A stretch of DNA of 64,000 nt, from the NCBI GenBank assembly GCA_017849615.1, contig JAFIGS010000005.1, positions 1 to 64,000 of the forward strand. Reading direction: 5' to 3'. The DNA is from Pseudolabrys sp. GTDB lineage: Bacteria > Pseudomonadota > Alphaproteobacteria > Rhizobiales > Xanthobacteraceae. The translations under genes were made by a program, and so were the position numbers. Below are positions 39,637-49,825 of this stretch, in pieces. Below the pieces are notes generated by a model that ran no database searches, was not told where the DNA came from, and saw only the letters and a list, made by a program, of their open reading frames with translations. The stretch's first letter is position 1, and the number at the start of each line of letters is the position of its first letter.

Positions 39637-41739
39637 ATGTATCAGGCGATTGTCTTTCTTCCGCTGTTCGGGGCCATTCTCGCCGGCCTGATCGCGCTGC
39701 TTGGCGCGCGCGCCCGTTTTCCGGGCGAGGCGCCGCCGCCGGGCGTCGAGGATGAGGCGACGGACGCGCATGCGCACCATGCCCATGCCCACGCGCATGA
39801 TCATTCGCATGACCACGGCCATGGCAGCCACGGCCACGACGACCATGGTCACGGCCCGGTCGAGCCGGCCGCGGCCGGCTCCCGCACGGCCGAACTGATC
39901 ACGACGACGCTTCTCGTGGTGTCGGCGATCCTGTCGTGGATCGCGCTGGTACAGGTTGGCTTCAACGGCCCGGATGTCCGCGTTCCGATCATGGACTGGA
40001 TGATCTCTGGCAACCTCCGCGTCGAGTGGGCGCTGCGCATCGACACGCTGACCGCCGTGATGCTGGTCGTCGTCAATACGGTGTCCGCGCTCGTGCACCT
40101 TTATTCGATCGGCTACATGCACGAGGAGCCGTACCGGCCGCGTTTCTTCGCCTACCTGTCGCTGTTCACTTTCGCCATGCTGATGCTGGTGACCGCCGAC
40201 AACCTGCTGCAGATGTTCTTCGGCTGGGAAGGCGTGGGGCTGGCCAGCTATCTCCTGATCGGCTTCTGGTACTACAAGCCGGAAGCCAATGCTGCCGCCA
40301 TCAAGGCCTTCGTCGTCAACCGCGTCGGCGATTTCGGCTTCTTGATCGGCATCTTCGCGCTGTTCATGATGACCGGCGCCGTCGATTTCGACACCATCTT
40401 TGCCCAGGCGCCGACGCTGGCGGGCAAGACCATCAACTTCTTCGGCTGGCACGCCGATGCGCTGACGCTGATCTGTCTGTTCCTGTTCATGGGCGCCATG
40501 GGCAAGTCGGCGCAGTTCCTGCTGCACACCTGGCTGCCGGACGCGATGGAGGGCCCGACGCCGGTCTCCGCGCTGATCCACGCCGCGACCATGGTCACCG
40601 CCGGCGTGTTCATGGTGGCGCGCATGTCGCCGCTGTTCGAGCTAGCCCCGAATGCGCAGACCGTCGTCACTTTTATTGGCGCCACCACGGCGATTTTCGC
40701 CGCCACGATCGGCCTCGTTCAGAACGACATCAAGCGCATCGTCGCTTACTCGACCTGTTCGCAGCTCGGCTATATGTTCGTGGCGCTGGGCGTCGGCGGC
40801 TACTCGATCGCCATGTTCCACCTGTTCACGCACGCCTTCTTCAAGGCACTGCTGTTCCTGGGCTCCGGCTCGGTCATCCATGCGATGCATCACGAGCAGG
40901 ACATCCGCAACATGGGCGGGCTCAAGGATCGCATCCCGTTCACCTATATCGTGATGCTGATCGGCACCTTGGCGCTGACCGGCTTCCCGCTGACCGCCGG
41001 CTATTTCTCCAAGGACGCCATCATCGAAGCCGCCTTCGTCGGCAAGAACCCGATGGCGCTCTATGCCTTCGTCTGCACCGTCGCCGCGGCGCTGCTGACG
41101 TCGTTCTACTCCTGGCGTCTGGTGTTCAAGACCTTCCACGGCAAGCCGCATGACGTGAAGCACTGGAAGGAAGCGCACGAGAGTCCGCTGGTGATGCTGA
41201 TCCCGCTGGCCGTGCTGGCGGCGGGTTCGATCCTGGCCGGCCTGCCGTTCAAGGAAATCTTCGCCGGCCACGGCGTCGAGCACTTCTTCCGCGAGTCGCT
41301 CAAGTTCGGTCCGAACAACCACATCCTTGAGGAGCTGCACCATGTGCCGACGCACATCGCGCTGCTGCCGACGGTCATGATGGTGATCGGCTTCGCGATC
41401 GCCTGGCAGTTCTATATCCGCCGTCCGGATATCCCGGTCGAACTCGCGCGGCAGCACGAGGCGCTCTACAAGTTCCTGCTCAACAAGTGGTACTTCGACG
41501 AGCTGTACGACTTCATCTTCGTGCGTCCGGCCAAGTGGATCGGTCGCCAGTTGTGGAAGAAGGGCGACGGCTGGCTCATCGACGGCTTCGGCCCCGACGG
41601 CGTCTCGGCCCGCGTCCTCGACGTCACCCGCAACGTGGTGCGGCTGCAGAGCGGCTATCTCTATCACTACGCCTTCGCCATGCTGATCGGGGCGGCCTTG
41701 TTCATCACCTGGTTCATGTTCTCGGCGGGAGTGCACTGA
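39637..41739 (+). CDS. nuoL: NADH-quinone oxidoreductase subunit L with His-rich insert
   Basis: NuoL is the distal antiporter-like proton-pumping subunit, with a long lateral helix along the membrane arm. The 700-residue product has the core motifs [42 protein letters not shown] (with the pumping Lys/His region) and [10 protein letters not shown]. Between the first and second helices lies an insert (residues about 45-72) with 14 His in 28 residues alternating with Ala, Gly and Asp, a likely metal-binding segment that would face the periplasm or cytoplasm at the end of the arm. The remaining length is normal. Confidence 0.97.
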   Translation: MYQAIVFLPLFGAILAGLIALLGARARFPGEAPPPGVEDEATDAHAHHAHAHAHDHSHDHGHGSHGHDDHGHGPVEPAAAGSRTAELITTTLLVVSAILSWIALVQVGFNGPDVRVPIMDWMISGNLRVEWALRIDTLTAVMLVVVNTVSALVHLYSIGYMHEEPYRPRFFAYLSLFTFAMLMLVTADNLLQMFFGWEGVGLASYLLIGFWYYKPEANAAAIKAFVVNRVGDFGFLIGIFALFMMTGAVDFDTIFAQAPTLAGKTINFFGWHADALTLICLFLFMGAMGKSAQFLLHTWLPDAMEGPTPVSALIHAATMVTAGVFMVARMSPLFELAPNAQTVVTFIGATTAIFAATIGLVQNDIKRIVAYSTCSQLGYMFVALGVGGYSIAMFHLFTHAFFKALLFLGSGSVIHAMHHEQDIRNMGGLKDRIPFTYIVMLIGTLALTGFPLTAGYFSKDAIIEAAFVGKNPMALYAFVCTVAAALLTSFYSWRLVFKTFHGKPHDVKHWKEAHESPLVMLIPLAVLAAGSILAGLPFKEIFAGHGVEHFFRESLKFGPNNHILEELHHVPTHIALLPTVMMVIGFAIAWQFYIRRPDIPVELARQHEALYKFLLNKWYFDELYDFIFVRPAKWIGRQLWKKGDGWLIDGFGPDGVSARVLDVTRNVVRLQSGYLYHYAFAMLIGAALFITWFMFSAGVH

Positions 41740-41740
41740 G

Positions 41741-43300
41741 ATGGCTTGGCCTGTGCTCTCCGTCGTTACCTTCCTGCCGATCCTCGGCGCGCTGCTCGTG
41801 CTCGTCATGGCGCGCGGCAACGGCCCGATCGCCAAGGGCACCGCGCGCTGGATCGCGCTGTGGACCACGACCATCACCTTCGCGGTGTCGCTGGTGCTGG
41901 TGCGCGGCTTCGACCCGTCGTCGCCGGAATTCCAGTTCACCGAGAAGCACGACTGGCTCGGCGTCGCCTCCTATCACATGGGCGTCGACGGCATTTCGCT
42001 GCCCTTCATCATCCTGACCACGGCGCTGATGCCGATCTGTATCCTGGCGAGCTGGACCTCCGTTCAGCGCCGTGTGAAGGAATACATGATCGCTTTCCTG
42101 GTGCTGGAAGCGCTGATGATCGGCACCTTCGCCGCGCTCGACCTGGTGCTGTTCTATCTGTTCTTCGAAGGCGGCCTGATCCCGATGTTCCTGATCATCG
42201 GCATCTGGGGCGGCCCGCGGCGCGTCTATGCCAGCTTCAAGTTCTTCCTGTACACCTTCGCCGGCTCGGTGCTGATGCTGCTCGCCATCATGGCGATGTA
42301 CTGGCAGGCGGGCACGACCGACATCCCGACGTTGCTGCGTCACGGCTTCCCGGCTGGGCTGCAATACTGGGCATGGCTGGCCTTCTTTGCCTCCTTCGCC
42401 GTGAAGATGCCGATGTGGCCGGTCCATACCTGGCTGCCGGATGCGCACGTCGAGGCACCGACGGCCGGCTCGGTGATCCTGGCCGCGATCCTCCTGAAGA
42501 TGGGCGGCTACGGCTTCCTGCGCTTCTCGCTGCCGATGTTCCCGATCGCGTCGGATTACTTCGCGCCGCTGGTCTGGACCATGTCGGTCATCGCCATCGT
42601 CTACACCTCGCTGGTGGCGCTGATGCAGGAGGACATCAAGAAGCTGATCGCTTACTCCTCCGTCGCGCACATGGGCTACGTCACCATGGGCATCTTCGCC
42701 GCCAACCAGCAGGGCGTTGCGGGCGCGGTGTTCCAGATGATTTCGCACGGCGTCGTTTCCGGCGCGCTGTTCCTCTGCGTCGGCGTCATCTATGACCGCA
42801 TGCACACCCGCGAGATCGCGTTCTACGGCGGCCTCGCGCACCGCATGCCGGTGTTCGCCTTCGTCTTCATGGTCTTCACCATGGCCAATGTCGGCCTGCC
42901 GGGCACGTCCGGCTTCGTCGGCGAATTCCTGACCTTGATCGGGACCTTCAAGGCCAATATCCCGGTCGCGACCCTCGCCACGCTCGGCGTCATCCTGTCG
43001 GCAGCCTACGCGCTGTGGCTGTTCCGCAAGGTCACGTTCGGTACGCTCAAGCCGGCGGTCCAAGGCATCCGCGATACGGGCCTTCGCGAGGCCGTGATCT
43101 TCGCGCCGCTGGTCGTGCTGGCCATCCTGTTCGGCGTCGCGCCGAAGCCCGTGCTCGACATGTCATCGGCCTCGATCGCGCATATGCTGGACGGCTACAG
43201 CAAGGCGGTAAAGACAGCCAAGGAAGAGGGCACCAAGCCGGCGGCCGCGAAAGCGGCCGCTCTTGAGACCAGCGTTACCCCGGTGAGCGCCACGCGATGA
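41741..43300 (+). CDS. nuoM: NADH-quinone oxidoreductase subunit M
   Basis: NuoM is the middle antiporter-like subunit. The 519-residue product has about 14 helices with [24 protein letters not shown] (conserved Glu), [37 protein letters not shown] (Lys and TM8 motif) and [12 protein letters not shown]. The C-terminus has an extra tail of about 25 mostly Ala, Lys and Thr residues. It begins 1 base after the nuoL stop and overlaps nuoN by 4 bases. Confidence 0.97.
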   Translation: MAWPVLSVVTFLPILGALLVLVMARGNGPIAKGTARWIALWTTTITFAVSLVLVRGFDPSSPEFQFTEKHDWLGVASYHMGVDGISLPFIILTTALMPICILASWTSVQRRVKEYMIAFLVLEALMIGTFAALDLVLFYLFFEGGLIPMFLIIGIWGGPRRVYASFKFFLYTFAGSVLMLLAIMAMYWQAGTTDIPTLLRHGFPAGLQYWAWLAFFASFAVKMPMWPVHTWLPDAHVEAPTAGSVILAAILLKMGGYGFLRFSLPMFPIASDYFAPLVWTMSVIAIVYTSLVALMQEDIKKLIAYSSVAHMGYVTMGIFAANQQGVAGAVFQMISHGVVSGALFLCVGVIYDRMHTREIAFYGGLAHRMPVFAFVFMVFTMANVGLPGTSGFVGEFLTLIGTFKANIPVATLATLGVILSAAYALWLFRKVTFGTLKPAVQGIRDTGLREAVIFAPLVVLAILFGVAPKPVLDMSSASIAHMLDGYSKAVKTAKEEGTKPAAAKAAALETSVTPVSATR

Positions 43301-44736
43301 ATACGATCACTTCCATAAACGCGCTGCAGCCGATCTTCCCAGAGATCGTGCTCGCGGTCGGCGCCATGGCGCTGCTGATGCTGTCGGTGTTCGCCGGCGA
43401 GCGCTCGGCGCGCTTCGTCAACACGCTCTGCATTCTGCTGCTGATCGGCATCGGCGCACTGATCGTCTGGTTGCCCGCGGGCCGCGCCACCTTGTTCGGC
43501 GGCAGCTTCGTCATCGACGACTTCGCGCGCTTCCTCAAGCTGCTGACGCTCGCCGGTTCGGCCGGCACGCTGATCCTGTCGCTCGATTATCTGACCAAGG
43601 AAAAACTGCAGAAGGCCGAATACGGCGTGCTGGTGCTGCTCGCCACCCTCGGCATGATGGTGCTGATCTCGGCGAACGACCTGATCGCGCTCTATCTCGG
43701 CCTCGAGTTGATGAGCTTGCCGCTCTATGTCATCGCCGCGTCGAACCGCGACAACGCCAGGTCGACCGAAGCGGGCCTCAAGTATTTCGTGCTCGGCGCG
43801 CTGTCATCCGGCATGCTGCTCTACGGCGCCTCGCTGATCTACGGCTTCACCGGCACCGTGAACTTCGCCGGCATCGCCAAGGTGGCGCAGGGCGGCGCCA
43901 ATCTCGGCCTGATCTTCGGCATCGTGTTCCTGTTCGCCGGCTTCTGCTTCAAGATCTCGGCCGTGCCGTTCCACATGTGGACGCCGGACGTCTATGAGGG
44001 CGCGCCGACGCCGGTGACGGCGTTCTTCGCCGCCGCGCCGAAGGTCGCCGGCATCGCCATCTTCGTGCGCGCCACCATTGTCGCGTTCCCGGGCGTTACC
44101 CATTCCTGGCAGCAGATCGTGGTCTTCGTCGCCATCGCCTCGATGGCGCTCGGCGCCTTCGCCGCCATCGGACAGAAGAACATCAAGCGCCTGATGGCCT
44201 ATTCGTCGATCGGCCATATGGGCTTTGCGCTGGTCGGCCTCGCCGCCGGCACCGCCGAGGGCGTGCAGGGCGTTCTCGTCTATATGGCAATCTATGTCGG
44301 CATGACGCTCGGCACCTTCGCCTGCATTCTGGCGATGCGGCGCGACGGCGTCGCCGTCGAGAGCATCAGCGATCTCGCCGGCCTGTCGCGCACCAAACCG
44401 GCCATGGCCTTCATGTTCGCGATGCTGCTGTTCTCGCTCGCCGGTGTGCCGCCGCTCGCCGGTTTCTTCGGCAAATTCTACGTCTTCCTCGCCGCCGTGA
44501 ATGCCGGGCTGTTCACGCTTGCCGTGCTCGGCGTTTTGTCGAGCGTCGTGGGCGCGTTCTACTATCTGGCGATCGTCAAGGTGATGTATTTCGATCAGCC
44601 GGCGCCGGCGTTCCAGCGCATGCCGGCTCTGGTCGGCCTGATGCTCGCCGTGTTCGGCACGCTCAACATCGTCTTCTTCCTGTATCCGAGCCCGCTGGTC
44701 GGCGCGGCGACGGCGGCGGCGAAGTCGCTATTCTAA
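43297..44736 (+). CDS. nuoN: NADH-quinone oxidoreductase subunit N
   Basis: NuoN is the third antiporter-like proton-pumping subunit, next to NuoK. The 479-residue product has [22 protein letters not shown], the [31 protein letters not shown] motif carrying the functional Lys, and [20 protein letters not shown]. It is the last nuo gene; a palindromic repeat 20 bases past the stop may mark the operon end, although birA runs on in the same direction. Confidence 0.97.
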   Translation: MNTITSINALQPIFPEIVLAVGAMALLMLSVFAGERSARFVNTLCILLLIGIGALIVWLPAGRATLFGGSFVIDDFARFLKLLTLAGSAGTLILSLDYLTKEKLQKAEYGVLVLLATLGMMVLISANDLIALYLGLELMSLPLYVIAASNRDNARSTEAGLKYFVLGALSSGMLLYGASLIYGFTGTVNFAGIAKVAQGGANLGLIFGIVFLFAGFCFKISAVPFHMWTPDVYEGAPTPVTAFFAAAPKVAGIAIFVRATIVAFPGVTHSWQQIVVFVAIASMALGAFAAIGQKNIKRLMAYSSIGHMGFALVGLAAGTAEGVQGVLVYMAIYVGMTLGTFACILAMRRDGVAVESISDLAGLSRTKPAMAFMFAMLLFSLAGVPPLAGFFGKFYVFLAAVNAGLFTLAVLGVLSSVVGAFYYLAIVKVMYFDQPAPAFQRMPALVGLMLAVFGTLNIVFFLYPSPLVGAATAAAKSLF

Positions 44737-44755
44737 AGCGCTGGATGCGCGCAGC

Positions 44756-44800
44756 GCGTGATCCCGAAAAGTGTGAAGCGGTTTTCGGATAGGATCACGC
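44756..44800. repeat. Short dispersed palindrome between nuoN and birA
   Basis: GCGTGATCC (44756-44764) and GGATCACGC (44792-44800) enclose CGAAAA...GGTTTTCGG. This is the common alphaproteobacterial element of the form GATCCCGAAAAGTG..ACCGGTTTTCGG. It forms a long hairpin that could attenuate transcription from nuoN into birA. Confidence 0.7.
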
Positions 44801-44813
44801 GCCGCTAAAACGA

Positions 44814-45569
44814 ATGAACCGCGAAGCCACGGACCTGGCGGGGGTCCGGCACATAGCTTTTGACAGTCTCGGCTCCACCAATGCCGAAGCGCTGGCACGC
44901 GCGCGTGCCGGCGAACGCGGCCCGTTGTGGATCACCGCCGCGGTGCAGGAAACCGGCCGCGGCCGCCGGGGGCGCGAATGGGCGTCGCCCGCCGGCAATC
45001 TCTATTCTTCCTTGCTGCTGACCGATCCGGCGCCGCAGGCCATCGCCGCGCAACTCTCGTTCGTGGCAGCGCTGGCGCTGCATGATGCCGTTGCCGATTG
45101 TGCGCCGCAGCTCGGGCCGCTGCTGGCAGTGAAATGGCCGAACGACGTGCTGCTCGGCGGCGCCAAGATCGCCGGCATCCTGATCGAGGCCGAGAGCGGG
45201 CGGCCATTCGCCGCCGTCATTGGCATGGGCGTCAATTGCGCCAGCCACCCGGGGGACACGGCCTGGCCGGCGACTGACCTGAAGACGGCAGGCGCTCATG
45301 TGACGCCGGAAGCGCTGCTGCAGGCGCTCGCGGAAGCGATGCAGACGCGGCTTGCGCAATGGGATCGCGGGCAGGGCTTCGCCGCCATCCGCGGCGCCTG
45401 GCTCAGGCGCGCGGCCGGGCTCGGGCAGGATATTCGCGTGCGCCTGCCGGAGCGCGAGTTCTCGGGAATTTTCGACGGCCTCGACGAGGCCGGAAGGCTT
45501 CTGGTGCGCGGCGAGGATGGCACCACCGCCGTCACCGCCGGCGAAGTATTCGGATTTGGACAAACATGA
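44814..45569 (+). CDS. birA: Biotin-[acetyl-CoA-carboxylase] ligase
   Basis: BirA activates biotin as biotinyl-AMP and attaches it to the biotin carboxyl carrier protein. The 251-residue product has the catalytic domain only: DSLGSTNAEALARA, the biotin/ATP loop ETGRGRRGREWASPAGNLYSSLL and VKWPNDVLLGGAKIAGILIE, then the C-terminal beta-barrel. The N-terminal helix-turn-helix of the E. coli repressor is missing, so it is a ligase without direct DNA-binding, as is usual after nuoN in Alphaproteobacteria. The stop overlaps rnj by 4 bases. Confidence 0.93.
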   Translation: MNREATDLAGVRHIAFDSLGSTNAEALARARAGERGPLWITAAVQETGRGRRGREWASPAGNLYSSLLLTDPAPQAIAAQLSFVAALALHDAVADCAPQLGPLLAVKWPNDVLLGGAKIAGILIEAESGRPFAAVIGMGVNCASHPGDTAWPATDLKTAGAHVTPEALLQALAEAMQTRLAQWDRGQGFAAIRGAWLRRAAGLGQDIRVRLPEREFSGIFDGLDEAGRLLVRGEDGTTAVTAGEVFGFGQT

Positions 45570-47254
45570 ACAATCAACGGCAAGACAATTCAAAGGACGA
45601 TTTGGTCTACGCGCCGCTCGGCGGCGTCGGCGAAATCGGCATGAACCTGTCGGTCTACGGGCTCGGCAACGACCACAAGCGGAGCTGGCTGGCGGTCGAT
45701 CTCGGCGTTTCCTTCGCGCAGGAAGAGCACCTGCCGGGCGTCGATCTGATCCTGCCGGACATCGGCTATCTCGTCTCCGAGCGCAAGAACCTCGCCGGCA
45801 TCGTCATCACCCACGCGCATGAAGATCACTTCGGCGCGCTGCTCGATCTGTGGCCGAAGCTGAAATGCCCGGTCTATGCGACGCCTTTCACGGCCGCGCT
45901 GCTGGAAAGCAAGCGCGCCGGCGAGGCGGGCGTGGCCGATATTCCGGTGACCATCGTGCGCCCGGGCAGCCGCTTCAACGTCGGCCCGTTCGACGTCGAG
46001 ATGGTGGCGATGGCGCATTCAATTCCGGAAGCGACCGCGCTCATCATCCGCACGCCGGCCGGCACCGTGCTGCACACCGGCGACTGGAAGATCGACAAGA
46101 CGCCGATGCTCGGGCCCGGCACCGATGAAGCCAAGTTGCGCGCGCTCGGCGAGGAGGGCTGTCTGGCCGTGGTCGGCGACTCCACCAATGCGGTGCGCGA
46201 CGGCGTGTCGCCGTCGGAAGCCGATGTCGCCAGGACCATCACGGGCCTGATCAGGGAGGCCAAGGGCCGCGTCGCCGTGACGACCTTCGCCTCCAATGTC
46301 GAGCGTCTGCGCAGCGTGGCGTTGGCCGCCGCCGAAGTCGGACGTGAGGTGGTGGTGGTCGGCCGCGCCATGGACCGCACGGTCTCGATTGCGCGCGAAC
46401 TCGGCCTGCTCGACGGCATCAAGGCGTTTCGCTCGACCGAGGCCTATGGCTATCTGCCGCCGGACAAGGTGGTGGCGCTGTGCACCGGCAGCCAGGGCGA
46501 GCCGCGCGCCGCGCTGGCGCGCATCGCGGAAGACCAGCATCCCGACGTCACATTGTCGCGCGGCGACACCGTGATCTTCTCGGCGCGCACCATTCCGGGC
46601 AACGAGAAGGAGGTCGGCCGCATCATCAACGGCCTGATCGATCAGGGCATCGAGGTCATCACCGACCGCACGCATTTGGTTCACGTCTCCGGCCATCCGC
46701 GCCGCGCGGAAGTCGAGCAATTACTTGGCTGGGTGAAGCCGAAAATCCTCATCCCCGTGCACGGCGAGGCGCTGCATCTCTCCGAGCATGCCAAGCTTGG
46801 CCGCGCCATGGGCATCCCCGAGGTCGTTCAGTGCCGCAACGGCGATCTGGTGCGCCTCGTTGAAGGCAGGGCATCGATCATCGACGAGGTGCCGGCTGGC
46901 CGCACCTACAAGGACGGCCACATCCTGGTGCAGGCCGATGCCCGCACCATCGCCAATCGCAAGCGGCTGGCTTTCGGCGGCGCCATTTCGGTGGCGCTGG
47001 CGGTCACGGAGCGCGGCGAGCTTGCCGCCGATCCGGAATTCGACATGATCGGCATTCCGGAGCGCGATGCCGGCGGCGAACTGATGCACGACGCCGTGCT
47101 AGAGGCGATCGAGTCGACCTGCGAGACGTTGCCGCGCAAACGCCGCGGCGACCCTGACGCGCTGGCCGAGGCGGTGCGACGCGCCGTACGCTCGACGGTG
47201 TCGCAGCGCTGGGGCAAGAAGCCCATGTGCCATGTCCATGTGCTCGTCGTATGA
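45566..47254 (+). CDS. rnj: Ribonuclease J
   Basis: RNase J is a zinc-dependent metallo-beta-lactamase/beta-CASP nuclease with endo- and 5'-to-3' exonuclease activity, used in rRNA maturation and mRNA decay. The 562-residue product has the metal motif THAHEDHFGALLDL (His83, His85, Asp87, His88), GSRFNVGPFDVEMVAMAHSIPEA, LHTGDWKID, GDSTN and the beta-CASP domain with VALCTGSQGEPRAAL and HVSGHPRRAE. The start at 45566 is set by overlap with birA (ATGA) and by the family N-terminus; a longer frame upstream lies inside birA and is not real. Confidence 0.94.
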   Translation: MNNQRQDNSKDDLVYAPLGGVGEIGMNLSVYGLGNDHKRSWLAVDLGVSFAQEEHLPGVDLILPDIGYLVSERKNLAGIVITHAHEDHFGALLDLWPKLKCPVYATPFTAALLESKRAGEAGVADIPVTIVRPGSRFNVGPFDVEMVAMAHSIPEATALIIRTPAGTVLHTGDWKIDKTPMLGPGTDEAKLRALGEEGCLAVVGDSTNAVRDGVSPSEADVARTITGLIREAKGRVAVTTFASNVERLRSVALAAAEVGREVVVVGRAMDRTVSIARELGLLDGIKAFRSTEAYGYLPPDKVVALCTGSQGEPRAALARIAEDQHPDVTLSRGDTVIFSARTIPGNEKEVGRIINGLIDQGIEVITDRTHLVHVSGHPRRAEVEQLLGWVKPKILIPVHGEALHLSEHAKLGRAMGIPEVVQCRNGDLVRLVEGRASIIDEVPAGRTYKDGHILVQADARTIANRKRLAFGGAISVALAVTERGELAADPEFDMIGIPERDAGGELMHDAVLEAIESTCETLPRKRRGDPDALAEAVRRAVRSTVSQRWGKKPMCHVHVLVV

Positions 47255-47284
47255 TGGATCTGAACGAGAGGTAGGGGGAGTGCA

Positions 47285-47689
47285 ATGATCGGTCGTCTCA
47301 ATCACGTCGCCATCGCCGTGCGCGACATCGCCAAGGCTTCGGCCGTCTACCGCGACACGCTGGGCGCCAATGTCACCGGCAAGGTGGCGCAGCCGGACCA
47401 CGGCGTCTTCACCGTGTTCATCAATCTGCCGAACACCAAGATCGAGTTGCTCGAGCCGATGAGCGAGGGTTCGCCGATCGCCAAATTTCTCGACAAGAAC
47501 CCGGACGGCGGCATTCATCACGTCTGTTACGAAGTGGACGACATCATCGCCGCGCGTGACAGGCTCAAGAGCCAGGGCGCGCGCGTCCTCGGTGACGGCG
47601 AGCCGAAGATCGGCGCCCATGGCAAGCCGGTGCTGTTCCTGCACCCCAAGGATTTTTGCGGCACCCTGGTCGAGCTCGAACAGGCCTGA
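47285..47689 (+). CDS. mce: Methylmalonyl-CoA epimerase
   Basis: The enzyme interconverts (S)- and (R)-methylmalonyl-CoA in propionyl-CoA catabolism. The 134-residue product is a vicinal-oxygen-chelate protein with the metal ligands in LNHVAIAVRDI (His), GGIHHVCYEVDDI (His) and FLHPKDFCGTLVELEQA (Glu at the end). The ATG at 47285 follows GGGGGAG. It lies 30 bases after rnj, probably the same transcript, an arrangement conserved in related genomes. No mutase gene is in the window. Confidence 0.94.
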   Translation: MIGRLNHVAIAVRDIAKASAVYRDTLGANVTGKVAQPDHGVFTVFINLPNTKIELLEPMSEGSPIAKFLDKNPDGGIHHVCYEVDDIIAARDRLKSQGARVLGDGEPKIGAHGKPVLFLHPKDFCGTLVELEQA

Positions 47690-47716
47690 GCCGGCGGACC
47701 TGCGTAAGGACGAAAC

Positions 47717-47989
47717 ATGACCGTTACGACCATCATCGCCATCTATGTTCTGATCTGGTGGCTGACGTTCTTTGCCGTGCTGCCGTTCGGCGTGCGCAGC
47801 CAGCACGAGAGCGGCGATTTCGCCCCCGGCACGGATCCCGGCGCGCCGGCGGTCCACCGCGTCTGGAGCAAGGTGTTTTATACGACCGTCGTTTCGGCGG
47901 TGATCTTCGCGGTCCTGTATTTCGTCTACGTCAACGATCTGCTGCCGCTCGAATTCCTCAAGCGCATTTCCCAGCCGCCGGTGTCGTAA
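47717..47989 (+). CDS. DUF1467 family membrane protein
   Basis: A 90-residue protein with two transmembrane helices (about residues 3-22 and 53-72) joined by a loop containing LPFGVRSQHESGDFAPGTDPGAP, the DUF1467 signature. Its function is unknown. In Alphaproteobacteria this gene regularly sits between mce and proS. The ATG at 47717 follows AAGGA. Here proS is displaced by about 4.8 kb of inserted genes. Confidence 0.88.
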   Translation: MTVTTIIAIYVLIWWLTFFAVLPFGVRSQHESGDFAPGTDPGAPAVHRVWSKVFYTTVVSAVIFAVLYFVYVNDLLPLEFLKRISQPPVS

Positions 47990-48005
47990 GCGCGGGCGTT
48001 CGCGC

Positions 48006-48036
48006 AAAAAAAAGAGCAGGGCTCCTTGCCCTGCTC
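48006..48036 (-). terminator. Intrinsic terminator at end of copper block
   Basis: GAGCAGGGC (48014-48022), loop TCCTT, GCCCTGCTC (48028-48036). The run of eight A on the left (48006-48013) is the U tract for minus-strand transcripts, so it best fits the end of the copD transcript. The 175 bases between it and the copD stop hold no gene I can support. Confidence 0.8.
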
Positions 48037-48211
48037 GTCGTTGTATCTGTCTCTCAGCCCCGAGCCTTTTCCGGCTTTTTGATCGGGACGGCTGCGGTTT
48101 TCGCGCCGGAGACTTTCCTCCCAAGACTTGGACCGTTTGTCGGATTGCCGGTCTTGTTGCCGGTTATCCTCTTCGCGGTGTTTGGAATGCTAGTCGAACG
48201 AATCGGGGGTG

Positions 48212-49450
48212 TCACCAGCAATCGTTGCTGCACTGCGCCAATACGACCGTGGCGTCGAGAACGACTGACGTACCGGCTCGTTCGATGGTCATTCGCACGC
48301 GCCACTCGCCGGCGGATTGCATACGCAGATTATCGGCCACCCAGGTTCCATCGCCGGTGAGGGCGCCCTCGCGCGACACCGGCGTGGCGCCGCCGTTTTT
48401 CGATTCGAGCGTCAAACGGACCCGATCGGCCGCGTACGGTCGGTAGTCCTCGTGCCAAAGCTGGATGGTGGCCGTGGTGACGCCTGCGCGGCCCGGATTG
48501 AGCGTGAAATCGGCCATCATCTGCGATGTGTGGATGTGAACGAAAGCTGCCTCGCCATTAATCGCTGCCGCGGTCGTGTGCACATGCGCGGCCGGCGGCT
48601 GAGTGCCGAGGAGGCCGACGACCAGGAGAGCGCCGAGGCCCAGGGCCGTTTCCGCCACCGCGCCGAGCGCGAGCGCTCGCAAGGCGCGGGGCTGGGGCAA
48701 GGCCGGGGTCAGACGGAACCGGTTGATGGCGGCCAGCACCAGCATCGCGGCGAACAGTCCGATTTTCACAGCCAGCGCCTGGGCATAGGTCGTGGCCAAA
48801 GGGTCGGCCGGCCATCCGACCAGGACGGCCGTGTTGACGATGCCGCTGGCGAGCAGGGTGGCGACAGCGGCCAGGGCAATCGTGCCGAAGCGCCGGGTCA
48901 CGACCGCGCCCAGGGCGCCGCGCGCAGGGTCGCTGCGACTCCACAGCAGCAGCGAGGCCAGCGCCGGGAGGGCGCCCAGCCAGATCCCGGCGGCCACGAG
49001 ATGGACCACGTCCGACGCCAGGTGCAGCAGGCCGGTCCACCCCGTCCCGGCGCCGGCATGGCCGGTCCAGGCGATGCTCGCCATCAGCGCCGTGGTGGCC
49101 GCGAAAGCCGGCCAACGCCCCGCCCATAGCAGAAGTCCAGCCGCGGTCACGACCAGTACCAGCCGCAGGCAGGCGATCCGGCCGAAGCGCGTATCCAGCG
49201 CGACCGAGGCCAGGCCGCCATCGTCGAACACCCCGGCGAGGGGGACATCGAGGATGTTGCGCGCGATGAGGCCCAGCCACAGCGCGCCGGAAAGGCCGGC
49301 CACCGCGAGCGCCGAGAGCGCGAGCTGCCGCAAGCGCCGCTCCATCGCAACGCCGGTTCTTTCCAGCAGCGCGAGGACAAGCGTCCCCAGCGCCACCGTG
49401 CAGGCGGCAAAGTGGACGGTGCGGACAATGACCAGCGGATCGAGCAGCAC
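48212..49450 (-). CDS. copD: Copper resistance/uptake membrane protein CopD
   Basis: CopD is an inner-membrane protein that works with CopC in copper handling, thought to import copper. The 412-residue product has about eight helices in residues 1-290, with the family features VRTVHFAACTVALG, HAGAGTGWTGLLHLASDVVHLVAAGIWLGALPAL and the TPALPQPRALRALALGAVAE loop, followed by a periplasmic C-terminal domain (about 300-412) with HVHTTAAAINGEAAFVHIHTS. It starts with GTG at 49450, 13 bases after the copC stop. Confidence 0.88.
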   Translation of the reverse strand: MLLDPLVIVRTVHFAACTVALGTLVLALLERTGVAMERRLRQLALSALAVAGLSGALWLGLIARNILDVPLAGVFDDGGLASVALDTRFGRIACLRLVLVVTAAGLLLWAGRWPAFAATTALMASIAWTGHAGAGTGWTGLLHLASDVVHLVAAGIWLGALPALASLLLWSRSDPARGALGAVVTRRFGTIALAAVATLLASGIVNTAVLVGWPADPLATTYAQALAVKIGLFAAMLVLAAINRFRLTPALPQPRALRALALGAVAETALGLGALLVVGLLGTQPPAAHVHTTAAAINGEAAFVHIHTSQMMADFTLNPGRAGVTTATIQLWHEDYRPYAADRVRLTLESKNGGATPVSREGALTGDGTWVADNLRMQSAGEWRVRMTIERAGTSVVLDATVVLAQCSNDCW

Positions 49451-49463
49451 GCGCGGCGTCTCG

Positions 49464-49823
49464 CTAGGGCGCGACGGTGAAGTTGAAGTTGCCCTGCGTG
49501 CGATGCGTATCGACTGACAGGATCTTCCACGTCACCTTGTAGACGCCGGGCGGCAACGGCTTCACCTTGATCTTGAGGTTGGCCTTGTTGTCCGCCGCGA
49601 CCTCGGCCTTGCCGATCTGCATTGCCGTGCCCTTGGCGTCCTCAACGACGATTGAGGAGAATTTCGCCTCCACCGCCTCGGTGAACCACAGCGACACTTC
49701 CTTCGGCGCGGCGCCGGTCGAACCGACCGCCGGCCGGGCATGATCGAGATGGCCATGCGCAAGCGCCGCAACCGGCGCCAGCGCGAGGGCCACGAGAAGG
49801 CCCGTCATGAATAGCCGCTTCAT
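49464..49823 (-). CDS. copC: Periplasmic copper-binding protein CopC
   Basis: A 119-residue secreted protein. The signal peptide (about residues 1-22) ends in ALA, so the mature protein begins HGHLDHARPAVGS, placing the N-terminal His that CopC uses for Cu(II). The rest is the CopC beta-sandwich with WFTEAVEAKFSSIVVEDAKG and the second ligand region ILSVDTHRTQGNFNFTV. The Met-rich Cu(I) loop is not present, so this is a Cu(II)-only type. The ATG lies 2 bases after the upstream YcnI stop. Confidence 0.9.
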   Translation of the reverse strand: MKRLFMTGLLVALALAPVAALAHGHLDHARPAVGSTGAAPKEVSLWFTEAVEAKFSSIVVEDAKGTAMQIGKAEVAADNKANLKIKVKPLPPGVYKVTWKILSVDTHRTQGNFNFTVAP

Positions 49824-49825
49824 GG

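Noticed and set aside
48056-48225. Plus-strand hydrophobic open frame (SGFLIGTAAVFAPETF...) between the DUF1467 gene and copD, and a basic minus-strand frame over the same bases
   Set aside because: The plus-strand frame runs through the terminator hairpin at 48014-48036 with no start or ribosome-binding site after it. The minus-strand frame starts inside copD. Neither resembles a known family.
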